DNA from: Heteroscillospira sp050943935
GTDB taxonomy: Bacteria; Bacillota; Clostridia; Oscillospirales; Oscillospiraceae
Reading direction: 5' to 3'
NCBI GenBank assembly: GCA_050943935.1
Contig: JBMNQC010000010.1
Coordinates: 49,588-113,587 of the forward strand
DNA length: 64,000 nt
This document shows positions 16,019-25,412 of the stretch, one piece after another. The translations under genes and the position numbers were made by a program. Under the pieces are notes generated by a model. It saw only the letters and a program-made list of their open reading frames with translations, was not told the origin of the DNA and ran no database searches. Numbering within the stretch: the stretch's first letter is position 1; each line of letters starts with the position of its first letter.

Positions 16019-16711
16019 ATGGCACTATATGCTATAGGCGACTTCCACCTCTCCTTCGGCAGCGACAAACCGATGGATATTTTCGGAAAGCAATGGGATA
16101 ATCACGCGGACAAGCTCATGGCGGGGTTTTCGACCCTTCAGCCGGAGGATGTCTGCGTTATCTGCGGCGACCTGAACTGGGCCATGAATCTTGAAAAAGC
16201 CAGGGAAGATTTCCTGTTCATAGACAGACTGCCGGGAAAAAAAATAATCCTGAAGGGCAACCACGATTACTGGTGGAGTACGGCAAGCCGCGCCCGCGCC
16301 GCCTTTAAGGAGTGGGGAGTCACCACTATAGACATACTCCACAACAACTGCTTCTTTTATAATGAAAACACGGCTGTCTGCGGCACCCGTGGCTGGTTCT
16401 TCGAGGAGGAGACAGGCTCTGCCCACGATAAGAAAATAATGCTCCGCGAGGTGGGGCGGCTTGAAACTTCGCTTAAGGCTGCGGGGGATAGGGAAAAGTA
16501 TGTTTTTCTCCATTACCCGCCAAAGTACGGCGACTATGCCTGCCGGGAAATACTGGAGCTTTTGGAAAAATATTCTGTTCCCGTCTGCTGTGCCGGACAT
16601 ATCCACGGTCAGGGCCTGCGCCGCGTGTTTGAGGGGACATGGGGCAAAACAGAGCACAGAATGGTTTCTGCTGATAATGTTGACTTTATTCCTCAAAAAA
16701 TTTTGGCATGA
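16019..16711 (+). CDS. Metallophosphoesterase
   Basis: 230 residues of the calcineurin-like phosphoesterase superfamily. Metal motifs in order: GDFHL (Asp, His), CGDLNW (Asp), GNHDYWW (Asn, His, Asp), LHYPPKYG (His) and GHIHGQGL (two His). It hydrolyses a phosphoester, but the substrate cannot be inferred. GGAGG precedes the ATG by about 6 nt. The gene seems to stand alone between the DUF1540 gene and tig. Confidence 0.9.
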   Translation: MALYAIGDFHLSFGSDKPMDIFGKQWDNHADKLMAGFSTLQPEDVCVICGDLNWAMNLEKAREDFLFIDRLPGKKIILKGNHDYWWSTASRARAAFKEWGVTTIDILHNNCFFYNENTAVCGTRGWFFEEETGSAHDKKIMLREVGRLETSLKAAGDREKYVFLHYPPKYGDYACREILELLEKYSVPVCCAGHIHGQGLRRVFEGTWGKTEHRMVSADNVDFIPQKILA

Positions 16712-16736
16712 TTGCCGAAAATTTTAAGATAAGTGT

Positions 16737-16765
16737 TTGCATTTGGCTAAGATTTCTGATATACT
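16737..16765 (+). promoter_or_regulatory. Promoter of tig
   Basis: TTGCAT (16737-16742), a 17-nt spacer and TATACT (16760-16765). Two more TATAAT boxes follow at 16775-16780 and 16788-16793 and could support extra starts. The trigger factor gene begins at 16836. Confidence 0.7.
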
Positions 16766-16835
16766 ACTACCCGCTATAATAAAAATGTATAATAGTCAGC
16801 CCTGCTGATTGAAAGTTTAGGAGGAAAATTTTCCA

Positions 16836-18122
16836 ATGAATGTTAAGAACATTGAAAAGAAAGAGAATAATATGGTAAGCGTCGCCGTTACGGTTGATGC
16901 GGCTGAGTTCGAGACCGCCGTCAACCGTGCTTATCTGAATAACAAGAACAAGATTTTCGTCCCCGGCTTCCGCAAGGGCAAGGCGCCCCGTAAGGTCATC
17001 GAGGGCATGTACGGCAAGGAAGTTTTTCACGAGGAAGCTCTGGACATGGTCTGCCAGCCTGCCTACGAAGCTGCCGCTTCCGATGACAGCCTGGAGCTTG
17101 TGGGCCGACCCACTATCTCCGATGTTAACTTTGCCGAGGACGGCAGCGTTGTCATCACTTTTGATTCCGCTCTCTATCCCGAGGTGAAGCTGGGCCAGTT
17201 CCGCGGCCTGGAGGCTCCCAAGACTGTGGAGCCCGTCACCGACGAGGAGATAAACGCCGATCTGGACCGCCAGCGTGAGCGCAACGCCCGCATGGTCACC
17301 GTTGACCGCGCCGCCGAGAACGGCGATATCGCTGTTATCGACTACGAGGGCTTCAAGGACGGCGTGCCTTTCGAGGGCGGCAAGGACGAGAAGCATGAGC
17401 TGCACCTGGGCAGCGGCACCTTCATCCCCGGCTTTGAGGAGCAGGTCGTCGGCATGAGCGCAGGTGAGGAGAAGGACGTCAACGTCACCTTCCCCGCTGA
17501 GTACCACGCCAAGGAGCTGGCCGGCAAGCCCGTTGTTTTCAAGGTCAAGCTGCACGAAGTCAAGGTCAAGGAGCTGCCCGAGCTGGACGATGAGTTCGCC
17601 AAGGATGTCTCCGAGAACTTCGAGACTCTGGAGGAGCTGAAGGCCGATACCAGAAAGCGCCTGGAGGAAGGCCGCGCAGCCGCCGCCGAGAACCTGTTCC
17701 GCGAGGCCCTCATGCAGAAGGCCATTGAGAACATGGAGGTTGAGATTCCCGAGGCCATGCTGGCCGAGCGCGTCGACCAGATGATGCAGGAGTACAGCAT
17801 GAACATGCAGCAGTATGGCATGACTCTGGAGCAGTACACCCAGATGATGGGCATGGACATGGCATCCTTCCGCTCCACCATCGAGCCCCAGGCCAAGACC
17901 CGCCTCCAGAGAGACATCCTCTGCCGCGCCATCTTCGAGACCGGCGAGATTGCCGTTTCCGACGAAGAGGTCGAGGAGGAGTATAAGCGCCTGGCAGAGC
18001 AGTACAAGATTGATGTTGAGAAGGTCAGAGAAGTCTATACCGCTGAGGATATCAAGAAGGAGCTGGGCCTGCTCAAGGCTGCCGACGAGGTGTTCAATAC
18101 CGGCGTAGTTGCAGCTGAGTAA
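16836..18122 (+). CDS. tig: Trigger factor
   Basis: 428 residues: an N-terminal ribosome-binding domain with the GFRKGKAPRKVIE signature, a central FKBP-type prolyl isomerase domain (about 155-240; GDIAVIDYEGFKDGVPFEGG) and a long helical C-terminal domain. It binds nascent chains at the ribosomal exit. A strong AGGAGG site and codon bias point to high expression. tig-clpP-clpX-lon-ysxC is the classic Firmicute protein quality-control cluster. Confidence 0.97.
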   Translation: MNVKNIEKKENNMVSVAVTVDAAEFETAVNRAYLNNKNKIFVPGFRKGKAPRKVIEGMYGKEVFHEEALDMVCQPAYEAAASDDSLELVGRPTISDVNFAEDGSVVITFDSALYPEVKLGQFRGLEAPKTVEPVTDEEINADLDRQRERNARMVTVDRAAENGDIAVIDYEGFKDGVPFEGGKDEKHELHLGSGTFIPGFEEQVVGMSAGEEKDVNVTFPAEYHAKELAGKPVVFKVKLHEVKVKELPELDDEFAKDVSENFETLEELKADTRKRLEEGRAAAAENLFREALMQKAIENMEVEIPEAMLAERVDQMMQEYSMNMQQYGMTLEQYTQMMGMDMASFRSTIEPQAKTRLQRDILCRAIFETGEIAVSDEEVEEEYKRLAEQYKIDVEKVREVYTAEDIKKELGLLKAADEVFNTGVVAAE

Positions 18123-18197
18123 GCCGTATTCTGACTAAGCGTTTCGCCAATTGGATATGCTCTCTTGGATAGAAAATTTTGCAAAGGAGAGTTTTTT

Positions 18198-18779
18198 ATG
18201 AGCCTTGTACCCTATGTTGTGGAGCAGACCTCCCGTGGAGAGCGGTCTTACGACATCTTTTCCCGTCTGCTCAATGACCGTATCATTATGCTGTCTGAAG
18301 AGGTGAACGATACCACCGCCAGCCTCATCGTTGCACAGCTGCTTTATCTGGAGTCTCAGGACCCGGATAAGGACATTCAGTTCTACATCAACAGCCCCGG
18401 CGGCAGCGTTACAGCCGGCATGGCCATTTACGATACCATGCAGTATGTGAAGTGCGATGTCTCCACCATCTGCATAGGCATGGCGGCCTCCATGGGCGCC
18501 TTCCTGCTGTCCTCCGGAGCCAAGGGCAAGCGTCTTGCTCTGCCCAACGCGGAGATCATGATCCACCAGCCCTCCGCCGGGACCCAGGGCCAGATTACGG
18601 ATATGTCCATCCATCTGCGCCGCCTGCAGACCATCAAGGAGCGTATGAACCATATTCTTGCCGGAAATACAGGCAAGAGCGTGGAGCAGGTCACCGCCGA
18701 CTGCGAGCGTGACAATTTCATGACCGCCGAGGACGCCCTCACATATGGCCTCATCGATAAGGTTATCGTTTCGCGCTGA
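18198..18779 (+). CDS. clpP: ATP-dependent Clp protease proteolytic subunit
   Basis: 193 residues, normal for ClpP. The catalytic Ser is in GMAASMGAFLLSSG and the catalytic His in MIHQPSAG; the catalytic Asp lies further on. It forms the tetradecameric barrel fed by ClpX. ATG 18198 is chosen because AAAGGAG stands 8 nt upstream; an in-frame upstream codon would add an unrelated 11-residue extension. clpX follows 18 nt later. Confidence 0.97.
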   Translation: MSLVPYVVEQTSRGERSYDIFSRLLNDRIIMLSEEVNDTTASLIVAQLLYLESQDPDKDIQFYINSPGGSVTAGMAIYDTMQYVKCDVSTICIGMAASMGAFLLSSGAKGKRLALPNAEIMIHQPSAGTQGQITDMSIHLRRLQTIKERMNHILAGNTGKSVEQVTADCERDNFMTAEDALTYGLIDKVIVSR

Positions 18780-18797
18780 GGCCCGGACAGGAGAATT

Positions 18798-20063
18798 ATG
18801 GCTAAGACAGACGATAACAGAACTATAAAATGCAGCTTCTGCGGCGCCGGTCAGGACGACGTCCATAAGCTCATAGCCGGGAACGGCGTCTATATTTGCG
18901 ACGAGTGTGTGCGCCTGTGCATGGATATAGTTCAGAACGGCGAGCGCAGCGAGGCCGTTGCCCGCACCAAGGCCAGCATCGGCGAGGGTGAGATTCCCAA
19001 GCCGGCCGAAATAAAGGCCTATCTGGACGAATATATAATCGGCCAGGACAGGGCTAAGATTGCCCTGTCGGTGGCGGTGTATAACCACTACAAACGCATA
19101 CTATACGGCGGCCAGGACGATGTGGAGCTTCAGAAGTCCAATATCCTTATGATAGGCCCCACCGGCAGCGGCAAGACCCTCATCGCCCAGACTCTGGCCA
19201 AGATTCTGGACGTGCCCTTCGCCATTGCCGATGCCACCACTCTCACAGAGGCCGGATATGTGGGCGAAGATGTGGAAAACATCCTTCTGCGCCTGGTCCA
19301 GGCCGCGGATTACAATATAGAGCGGGCCGAATACGGCATCATCTATATTGACGAGATGGATAAGATTTCCCGCAAGAGTGAGAATACCTCCATCACCCGT
19401 GATGTCTCCGGCGAGGGCGTGCAGCAGGCTCTGCTGAAAATTCTGGAGGGAACCGTGTCCAACGTGCCTCCCCAGGGCGGACGCAAGCACCCTCATCAGG
19501 AGTTCCTGAAGGTGGATACCAAGAATATCCTGTTCATCTGCGGGGGCGCATTTGACGGTATCGATAAGATTATCGAAAACCGTATGGACAAAAAAAGCAT
19601 AGGCTTCGGCGCGGATATCCGCAGCGCCAAGGAGCGCAATGTGGGCGATATCCTGCAGAATGTCCAGTCCCACGACCTGCTGAAGTTTGGAATTATCCCC
19701 GAACTTATAGGACGTCTGCCGGTTCTCACGCCTCTCAACTCTCTGGGCAGAGAGGATCTGGTGCGCATACTAACCGAGCCCAGAAACGCCATCACACGCC
19801 AGTATAAGGCTCTTCTTAAGCACGACGGCGTGGAGCTGGAGTTTGAACAGGGTGCCCTGGAGGCGGTAGCCGATAAGGCCATCGCCATGGATATAGGCGC
19901 CCGCGGTATGCGCTCGGTTATGGAGAGTATTATGACCGAGCTGATGTTCAATATCCCCTCGGACGAGAGCATACAGAGCGTGACCATCACCGCCGATGCG
20001 GTGAATAAGGGTGCGCAGCCCATCATCGTCCGCAAATCCCGCGGCAATAAAAGCGCATCCTGA
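18798..20063 (+). CDS. clpX: Clp protease ATP-binding subunit ClpX
   Basis: 421 residues. An N-terminal zinc finger (CSFCGAGQ...CDECVRLC), an AAA+ domain with Walker A GPTGSGKT and Walker B IIYIDEMDKI, and the RKH loop in GGRKHPHQEF. It unfolds tagged substrates for ClpP. It lies between clpP and lon, with a hairpin after its stop. Confidence 0.97.
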   Translation: MAKTDDNRTIKCSFCGAGQDDVHKLIAGNGVYICDECVRLCMDIVQNGERSEAVARTKASIGEGEIPKPAEIKAYLDEYIIGQDRAKIALSVAVYNHYKRILYGGQDDVELQKSNILMIGPTGSGKTLIAQTLAKILDVPFAIADATTLTEAGYVGEDVENILLRLVQAADYNIERAEYGIIYIDEMDKISRKSENTSITRDVSGEGVQQALLKILEGTVSNVPPQGGRKHPHQEFLKVDTKNILFICGGAFDGIDKIIENRMDKKSIGFGADIRSAKERNVGDILQNVQSHDLLKFGIIPELIGRLPVLTPLNSLGREDLVRILTEPRNAITRQYKALLKHDGVELEFEQGALEAVADKAIAMDIGARGMRSVMESIMTELMFNIPSDESIQSVTITADAVNKGAQPIIVRKSRGNKSAS

Positions 20064-20075
20064 ATAAGTCTTTCA

Positions 20076-20107
20076 TGAGCCGCACAATTTCTCGTGCGGC
20101 TCATTTT
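20076..20107 (+). terminator. Hairpin between clpX and lon
   Basis: TGAGCCGCAC (20076-20085) pairs with GTGCGGCTCA (20094-20103), followed by TTTT. It lies 30 nt before the lon start and probably attenuates rather than abolishes readthrough. Confidence 0.75.
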
Positions 20108-20133
20108 CCAACACCCAGAAGGGAGGTCATCTT

Positions 20134-22563
20134 TTGGATAACCAGAATGCAGCTGTTTTCGAACAGGACGGAACACGTATCCTGCCTGCGCTTCCCCTGC
20201 GCGGCATCTCCGTGTTTCCCGGAATGCTGCTCAATTTTGATGTTGAGCGCCCCATGTCCATAGCGGCGCTTAACGCCGCCATGTCCTCAGACCAGAATAT
20301 ATTTCTTGTGGCACAGAGGGATATGTCAGTCAGCACTCCCAAGCCCGAGGACCTTTATAATATAGGCACAATCAGCCGCATCAAGCAGGTGCTGCGCATA
20401 CCCGGCTCCAACTCTGTGAGAGTCATGGTCCAGGGCGTTGTGCGGGCCAGAACTCTGGAGTTCACCGCCGCCGCACCCTGCTTCTATACCAGAGTGGAGG
20501 CTGTGCCCGACGAGCCGGAGCGTGTAAGCTCCGTAAAAGCAGAGGCTATGATACGCCAGTGCTGTGGCCTGCTGGACGAATATATACAGCTCAGCAGCAT
20601 AGGTACTCCCGACCTGCTGGTAAACGCCATGAGCCACGATGACCCGGGATATGTGGCCGACTATATCACCCAGAATATTTTCCTGAAGCATACGCAGAAG
20701 CAGATAGTGCTGGAGGAGACACATCCCGTGCGCCGTCTGGCTCTGCTCAACAAGCTCCTTGTGCGCGAGCTGGACATACTCAGCATAGAGCAGTCCATTC
20801 AGGAGAGCGCCCAGGAGCAGATGAACAAAAACCAGAAGGACTACTATCTCCGCGAGCAGCTCAAGGCCATACAGGCCGAGCTGGGGGATGGAGAGGACCC
20901 CGGCGAGGAGCTGGACGAGTATTCCATGCGCATTCAGGCACTAGGGCTTGAAAAGGCCGTGGAGGATAAGCTCCTGAAGGAGGTCTCCCGCCTGTCCAAG
21001 CAGCCTTTTGGCAGCACCGAGGCCTCGGTGATACGCAACTATCTGGACGTCTGCCTGGAGCTGCCCTGGAACAGGCGCACCAAAGATGTGATAGATATAG
21101 ACAGGGCCCGCAAAATACTGGATGACGACCATTTCGGCCTTGAAAAGGTCAAGGAGCGCATTATAGAGTTCCTGGCCGTGAAAAAGCTGGCGCCGGAGGT
21201 AAAGGGCGATATCCTCTGTCTGGTAGGCCCTCCAGGCACCGGCAAGACCAGCATAGCCATGAGCATATCCCGGGCCACGGGCAGAAATCTTGCCAGAATA
21301 TCTCTGGGCGGCGTCCACGACGAGGCCGAGATACGCGGCCACCGCAAGACCTATGTGGGCTCCATGCCCGGACGCATCATAAACGGTATGCAGCAGGCCG
21401 GCAGCATGAACCCTGTGCTGGTGCTGGACGAGATAGACAAGCTGGGCAGCGACTACCGGGGCGACCCCTCCGCCGCCCTGCTGGAGGCTCTGGATTCCGA
21501 GCAGAACGGCAGTTTCCGCGACCATTTTCTTGAGATACCCTTTGACCTCAGCTCCGTGTTTTTCATAGCCACCGCCAACACCACGGACACCATACCCCGG
21601 CCCCTGCTGGACCGTATGGAGGTCATAGAGCTGTCCAGCTACACCGATGAGGAGAAGCTGGAGATAGCCAAGCGCCATCTTTTGCCCAAGCAGCGCAAAA
21701 AGCACGGACTTAACGGCAACAAGCTCCGTGTGTCCGACGATGCCATTCGGGAGATAATCAGCCTGTATACCCGTGAATCCGGCGTCCGCGTGCTGGAGCG
21801 TATGCTGGCCTCCGTCTGCCGCAAGACCGCCACGGGTATAGTGGAGGGCAAATTCAAGACCCTCACGGTCCGTGCCGGCGAGCTGGAAGCCCTGCTGGGC
21901 GTGCCGCGCTTCAAGCCCAACGAGCGCAGCTGCCGTGACGAGGTGGGCCTTGTTCAGGGCCTTGCATGGACCAGCGTGGGCGGCGAGGTGCTGGAGCTGG
22001 AGGCCAGTGTGGTAGAGGGCAGCGGCAAGCTGGAGCTCACAGGAAATCTGGGCGACGTGATGAAGGAGTCGGCAAAAGCCGCCGTCACCTATATCCGCTC
22101 CCGGGCCGGAAAGCTGGGTATAGACCCGGACTTCTATAAGAATAAGGATATCCACATCCACTTCCCAGAGGGCGCCGTGCCAAAGGACGGGCCTTCCGCG
22201 GGCATAACCATATGCATAGGCCTCATCTCGGCCCTCACAGGTATCCCTGTGCGCCGCAATGTGGCTATGACGGGAGAGATAACCATACGGGGACGCATCC
22301 TGCCCATAGGCGGCCTGCGTGAAAAGACCATGGCCGCCCTGCGAAACGGCGTGGAGACCGTTATCATCCCCGCCGCCAACGAGAAGGATTTGGAGAATAT
22401 AGACCAGACCGTCCGCGCCGCCCTCAAATTCGTCACCACCGACCATGTGGACAAAATTCTGGACGTGGCTCTCAGCCGCCGTGATGAATCCTCCAGAGGC
22501 TTCGACGCCGATGTGGTGGCCGAACCGAGGGACGGAAAAACCTCCGTCACCATCAGACAGTAG
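20134..22563 (+). CDS. lon: ATP-dependent protease Lon (LonA)
   Basis: 809 residues: an N-terminal substrate-binding domain (about 1-200), a coiled linker, an AAA+ module with Walker A GPPGTGKTS and Walker B VLVLDEIDKLG, and a C-terminal protease domain with the Ser-Lys dyad in PKDGPSAGIT and GGLREKTMAAL. The best start is TTG 20134, with GGGAGG ending 7 nt upstream; no ATG or GTG fits. ysxC follows at once, as in other Firmicutes. Confidence 0.97.
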   Translation: MDNQNAAVFEQDGTRILPALPLRGISVFPGMLLNFDVERPMSIAALNAAMSSDQNIFLVAQRDMSVSTPKPEDLYNIGTISRIKQVLRIPGSNSVRVMVQGVVRARTLEFTAAAPCFYTRVEAVPDEPERVSSVKAEAMIRQCCGLLDEYIQLSSIGTPDLLVNAMSHDDPGYVADYITQNIFLKHTQKQIVLEETHPVRRLALLNKLLVRELDILSIEQSIQESAQEQMNKNQKDYYLREQLKAIQAELGDGEDPGEELDEYSMRIQALGLEKAVEDKLLKEVSRLSKQPFGSTEASVIRNYLDVCLELPWNRRTKDVIDIDRARKILDDDHFGLEKVKERIIEFLAVKKLAPEVKGDILCLVGPPGTGKTSIAMSISRATGRNLARISLGGVHDEAEIRGHRKTYVGSMPGRIINGMQQAGSMNPVLVLDEIDKLGSDYRGDPSAALLEALDSEQNGSFRDHFLEIPFDLSSVFFIATANTTDTIPRPLLDRMEVIELSSYTDEEKLEIAKRHLLPKQRKKHGLNGNKLRVSDDAIREIISLYTRESGVRVLERMLASVCRKTATGIVEGKFKTLTVRAGELEALLGVPRFKPNERSCRDEVGLVQGLAWTSVGGEVLELEASVVEGSGKLELTGNLGDVMKESAKAAVTYIRSRAGKLGIDPDFYKNKDIHIHFPEGAVPKDGPSAGITICIGLISALTGIPVRRNVAMTGEITIRGRILPIGGLREKTMAALRNGVETVIIPAANEKDLENIDQTVRAALKFVTTDHVDKILDVALSRRDESSRGFDADVVAEPRDGKTSVTIRQ

Positions 22564-22569
22564 GTGCCT

Positions 22570-23154
22570 ATGAATATACAAAAGACCGAATTTGTAAAGT
22601 CCGCCGTGAAAAAGGCCGACTTTATCCGCACCGCAAAGCCCACCGTGGCATTTGCCGGCAAATCCAATGTGGGCAAGTCCTCGGTTATAAACCGCCTGCT
22701 GAACCGCAAGAATTTCGCCCGCGTGGGCGCAGCCCCCGGCAAGACGGTTCATATCAACTACTTTGATGTGGACGACACCATGTATCTTGTGGACCTGCCC
22801 GGCTACGGCTACGCCCGAGTCTCCGGTGCAGAGAAGGAGCGCTGGGGCAGACTCATGGAGGAGTTCTTTGCAGTAGAGGGGCTAATAACCCTCTGCGTCA
22901 TGATAGTGGACTCCCGCCACAAGCCCACCGCGGACGACGTGACCATGGCCCGGTGGTTCTGCGATACCGGCTGTCCCGTTGTGGTGGTGGCCAATAAGTG
23001 CGACAAGCTGAAGAAAAGCGAGATAGAGCCCAATCTCGCCCTTATCCGCGAGACCTTGCCCCTGCCGGAGGACACACAGATCATCCTGTTCTCCGCCGAA
23101 AAGGGTACAGGCCGGGACGAGCTTATGAAGCGCATCCTGGAACTGGAAAAATAA
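22570..23154 (+). CDS. ysxC: Ribosome biogenesis GTP-binding protein YsxC/EngB
   Basis: About 194 residues of a small GTPase needed for 50S assembly. G1 is AGKSNVGKSSVIN, G3 is DLPGYGYA and G4 is NKCDK. GTG 22564, two codons upstream and directly after the lon stop, is an alternative start. No strong ribosome site is seen, so translation is probably coupled to lon. A terminator follows. Confidence 0.95.
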   Translation: MNIQKTEFVKSAVKKADFIRTAKPTVAFAGKSNVGKSSVINRLLNRKNFARVGAAPGKTVHINYFDVDDTMYLVDLPGYGYARVSGAEKERWGRLMEEFFAVEGLITLCVMIVDSRHKPTADDVTMARWFCDTGCPVVVVANKCDKLKKSEIEPNLALIRETLPLPEDTQIILFSAEKGTGRDELMKRILELEK

Positions 23155-23160
23155 AATCTG

Positions 23161-23196
23161 CTCCCCCGCTGTCAAAATGACGGCGGGGGAGTTTTC
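23161..23196 (+). terminator. Terminator after ysxC
   Basis: CTCCCCCGC-T-GTC (23161-23173) pairs with GAC-G-GCGGGGGAG (23179-23191) around AAAAT, followed by TTTT. It ends the tig-ysxC cluster. Confidence 0.88.
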
Positions 23197-23204
23197 CATT
23201 CGCC

Positions 23205-23233
23205 TTGTAATCTGCCGGAAGCTGTGATAAAAT
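23205..23233 (+). promoter_or_regulatory. Promoter of the site-2 protease/scpAB unit
   Basis: TTGTAA (23205-23210), a 17-nt spacer and TAAAAT (23228-23233). The expected transcript start, near 23240, is only about 9 nt before ATG 23249, which bears on the start choice of the next gene. Confidence 0.6.
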
Positions 23234-23248
23234 ACCACATAGATTTGT

Positions 23249-23968
23249 ATGCAGGGAGGCGCCGTCATAGAAGGCTTCGTAAATATCTGGAATAACCTTG
23301 ACTGGACAAGGCTCATAGACCTGCTCATGCCCGTTGTTCCGGCAATAATCTGTATCTCCGTCCATGAGCTCAGCCACGGCCTCGCCGCATATCTCATGGG
23401 GGACGATACTGCCCGCCGCCAGGGCCGGATATCCCTGAACCCCCTGCGCCATATAGACCCTTTCGGCTTCATAATGCTGGTTGTGCTGGGCTTCGGCTGG
23501 GCAAAACCCGTGAACGTGGATATGCGCCGCTTTAAAAACCCCAAAAGGGGCATGGCGCTCACCGCCCTGGCGGGGCCTCTTTCCAATGTGCTGCTGTGCG
23601 CCCTCCTGATGCCGGTGTACGGCGTGCTTATGGGCGCCGTCTGGAAAACGGACGCGGGCGCGGGCCAGACCGTGCTGTACTACGCCGTGCGGCTTGTGAG
23701 CACCACCGCTTACCTGAGCCTCAGCCTGGCCGTGTTTAACCTTATCCCCATCCCGCCCCTGGACGGCTCCAAAATAGTGGAGGCCGTGCTGCCCCAGAGA
23801 ATATACTGGCAGATAATGCGCTATGAGCGCTGGGGCATGATACTGCTCTTTCTGGCAGTATGGAGCGGTGTGTTCTCAAAGCCCCTGCACATTGTCACGG
23901 AGGGAATATTCGGCTATATGCTGTATATCGCCCAATGGGGCTACGAGCTTATAATTAAACTGTTCTGA
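23249..23968 (+). CDS. Site-2 protease family protein (M50)
   Basis: 239 residues with about five membrane helices, HELSHG as the zinc and catalytic motif and NLIPIPPLDGSK as the third-ligand motif. It belongs to the small site-2 protease group that neighbours scpA in many clostridia; the substrate is unknown. The start is unusual. The only strong ribosome site, GGGAGG (23254-23259), lies inside the frame opened by ATG 23249 and stands 7 nt before an ATA codon (23267). Initiation may be leaderless at 23249, or non-canonical at 23267. scpA follows after 11 nt. Confidence 0.88.
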   Translation: MQGGAVIEGFVNIWNNLDWTRLIDLLMPVVPAIICISVHELSHGLAAYLMGDDTARRQGRISLNPLRHIDPFGFIMLVVLGFGWAKPVNVDMRRFKNPKRGMALTALAGPLSNVLLCALLMPVYGVLMGAVWKTDAGAGQTVLYYAVRLVSTTAYLSLSLAVFNLIPIPPLDGSKIVEAVLPQRIYWQIMRYERWGMILLFLAVWSGVFSKPLHIVTEGIFGYMLYIAQWGYELIIKLF

Positions 23969-23979
23969 CCGGAGAAACT

Positions 23980-24762
23980 ATGGAGAACCCAACTTTCCAT
24001 TTGGAGAACGTAGTGCGCAATCGGGACGAGCTGGACGATTTTGAAGGTCCCCTCAACCTGATACTCATGCTGCTGACTAAAAATAAAATAGAGATACGCG
24101 ATATACAGATATCCCTTATCCTGGACCAGTATCTGGCATATCTGGAGAAAATGCAGGAGATGGACCTGGAGGTTGCCAGCGAGTTTGTCCAGATGGCATC
24201 GCATCTGCTGTATATCAAGACCCGTATGCTCCTCTCGGGCGACGAGGAGGTTTCGGAGCTGGAGCAGCTCATGCAGAGCCTGGAGCAGCTCAAATGCAAA
24301 GACACTTATCTGGCGGTGAAAACCCTTGTGCCGGAGCTTGCCAAAGCCTCGGAACAGGGCCTGATGCTGTTTTCAACGCCGGGGGAGACCATGCCACAGT
24401 ACGGCGAGTATGACCTGCACCACGAACCGGCGGAGCTGCTGGGCGCTCTGGCGCGTATGCTCACACGCAATGTCCGCGGCGCAATAGAGGAGCCGGCAAA
24501 GCCCTTTATGCCCGAGCGTATAGTATACGGCGTCCGGGAAAAAAGCCGGGAGCTGATAGCCCTGCTCCGGGATAGGGGCGAGAGCACCATGCGCGAGCTG
24601 TATGCCGTGTGCCGCAGCCGGTCGGAGCTGGTTGCCACCTTTATTGCCGTGCTGGAGCTGTGCAGCACCGGCAGCCTCACCCTCACCGGAGATGGAGACG
24701 ATTATATAGTGGGCTTTACGGGCCTTGAGTCCGAGGAAGCTCTGGAGAATATTGCCGAATAG
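23980..24762 (+). CDS. scpA: Segregation and condensation protein A
   Basis: 260 residues, the kleisin subunit of the SMC-ScpAB condensin. The family opening is clear in FEGPLNLILMLLTKNKIEIRDI, then EFVQMASHLLYIKTRMLL. The winged-helix C-terminus binds the SMC head. It is paired with scpB directly downstream. Confidence 0.95.
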   Translation: MENPTFHLENVVRNRDELDDFEGPLNLILMLLTKNKIEIRDIQISLILDQYLAYLEKMQEMDLEVASEFVQMASHLLYIKTRMLLSGDEEVSELEQLMQSLEQLKCKDTYLAVKTLVPELAKASEQGLMLFSTPGETMPQYGEYDLHHEPAELLGALARMLTRNVRGAIEEPAKPFMPERIVYGVREKSRELIALLRDRGESTMRELYAVCRSRSELVATFIAVLELCSTGSLTLTGDGDDYIVGFTGLESEEALENIAE

Positions 24763-24773
24763 GATTGGTCATA

Positions 24774-25376
24774 ATGATAGATAAGCAGGAATGTAAAAGC
24801 GCTGTTGAGGCCATATTGTTTGCCAGCGGCGACCCCATGCCCGCCGAGCGCATAGCCCTGGTGCTGGGCGCCGACACGGATACCGTGTTCGACTGCGCTA
24901 GTGAGCTTGCGGAGGAATATGAAAACAACAGACGCGGCATACGCCTTGTACGCATACGGGACAGCCTGCAGCTGTGCTCCGCACCGGAGCACGCCCTGAG
25001 CATCACGAGAGCCATGGAGCAGCGCCGCCCGCCCCGGCTTACCCAGACCGCGCTGGAGGTGCTGGCAATAGCCGCCTACTTCCAGCCCGTAACCCGCGCG
25101 TATATAGAGCAGGTCCGCGGAGTGGACAGCTCCTATACCGTGGCTCTGCTTACCGAACGGGGACTGCTGGAGCCCTGCGGCAAGCTGGAGGCTCCGGGAC
25201 GGCCCACTCTGTATCAGACTACGCCCCTGTTTCTGCGCACTATGGGCATACAGTCGCTGGAGGAGCTGCCGCCCCTGCCGGATCTCTCCGGCGACGAGGG
25301 TGTGCAGAAGCTGCAGGAGGCCATAGCCGCCCTAAGCGCCAATGACGAGCAGATGACAATGAGCGAGCTGGAATAG
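24774..25376 (+). CDS. scpB: Segregation and condensation protein B
   Basis: About 200 residues with two winged-helix domains (AVEAILFASGDPMPAERIAL; LTQTALEVLAIAAYFQPVTR). It stabilises the ScpA-SMC complex. ATG 24774 is chosen over an upstream TTG (24765) because AGGA at the end of scpA lies 9 nt before it. Confidence 0.95.
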   Translation: MIDKQECKSAVEAILFASGDPMPAERIALVLGADTDTVFDCASELAEEYENNRRGIRLVRIRDSLQLCSAPEHALSITRAMEQRRPPRLTQTALEVLAIAAYFQPVTRAYIEQVRGVDSSYTVALLTERGLLEPCGKLEAPGRPTLYQTTPLFLRTMGIQSLEELPPLPDLSGDEGVQKLQEAIAALSANDEQMTMSELE

Positions 25377-25412
25377 AGGCGATATCCAAAAATTTGCAGG
25401 GAGGCGGAGCAA

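Noticed and set aside
20941..22752. Minus-strand open frame of 603 codons opposite lon
   Set aside because: A GC-driven shadow of lon; the lon frame carries all AAA+ and protease motifs.
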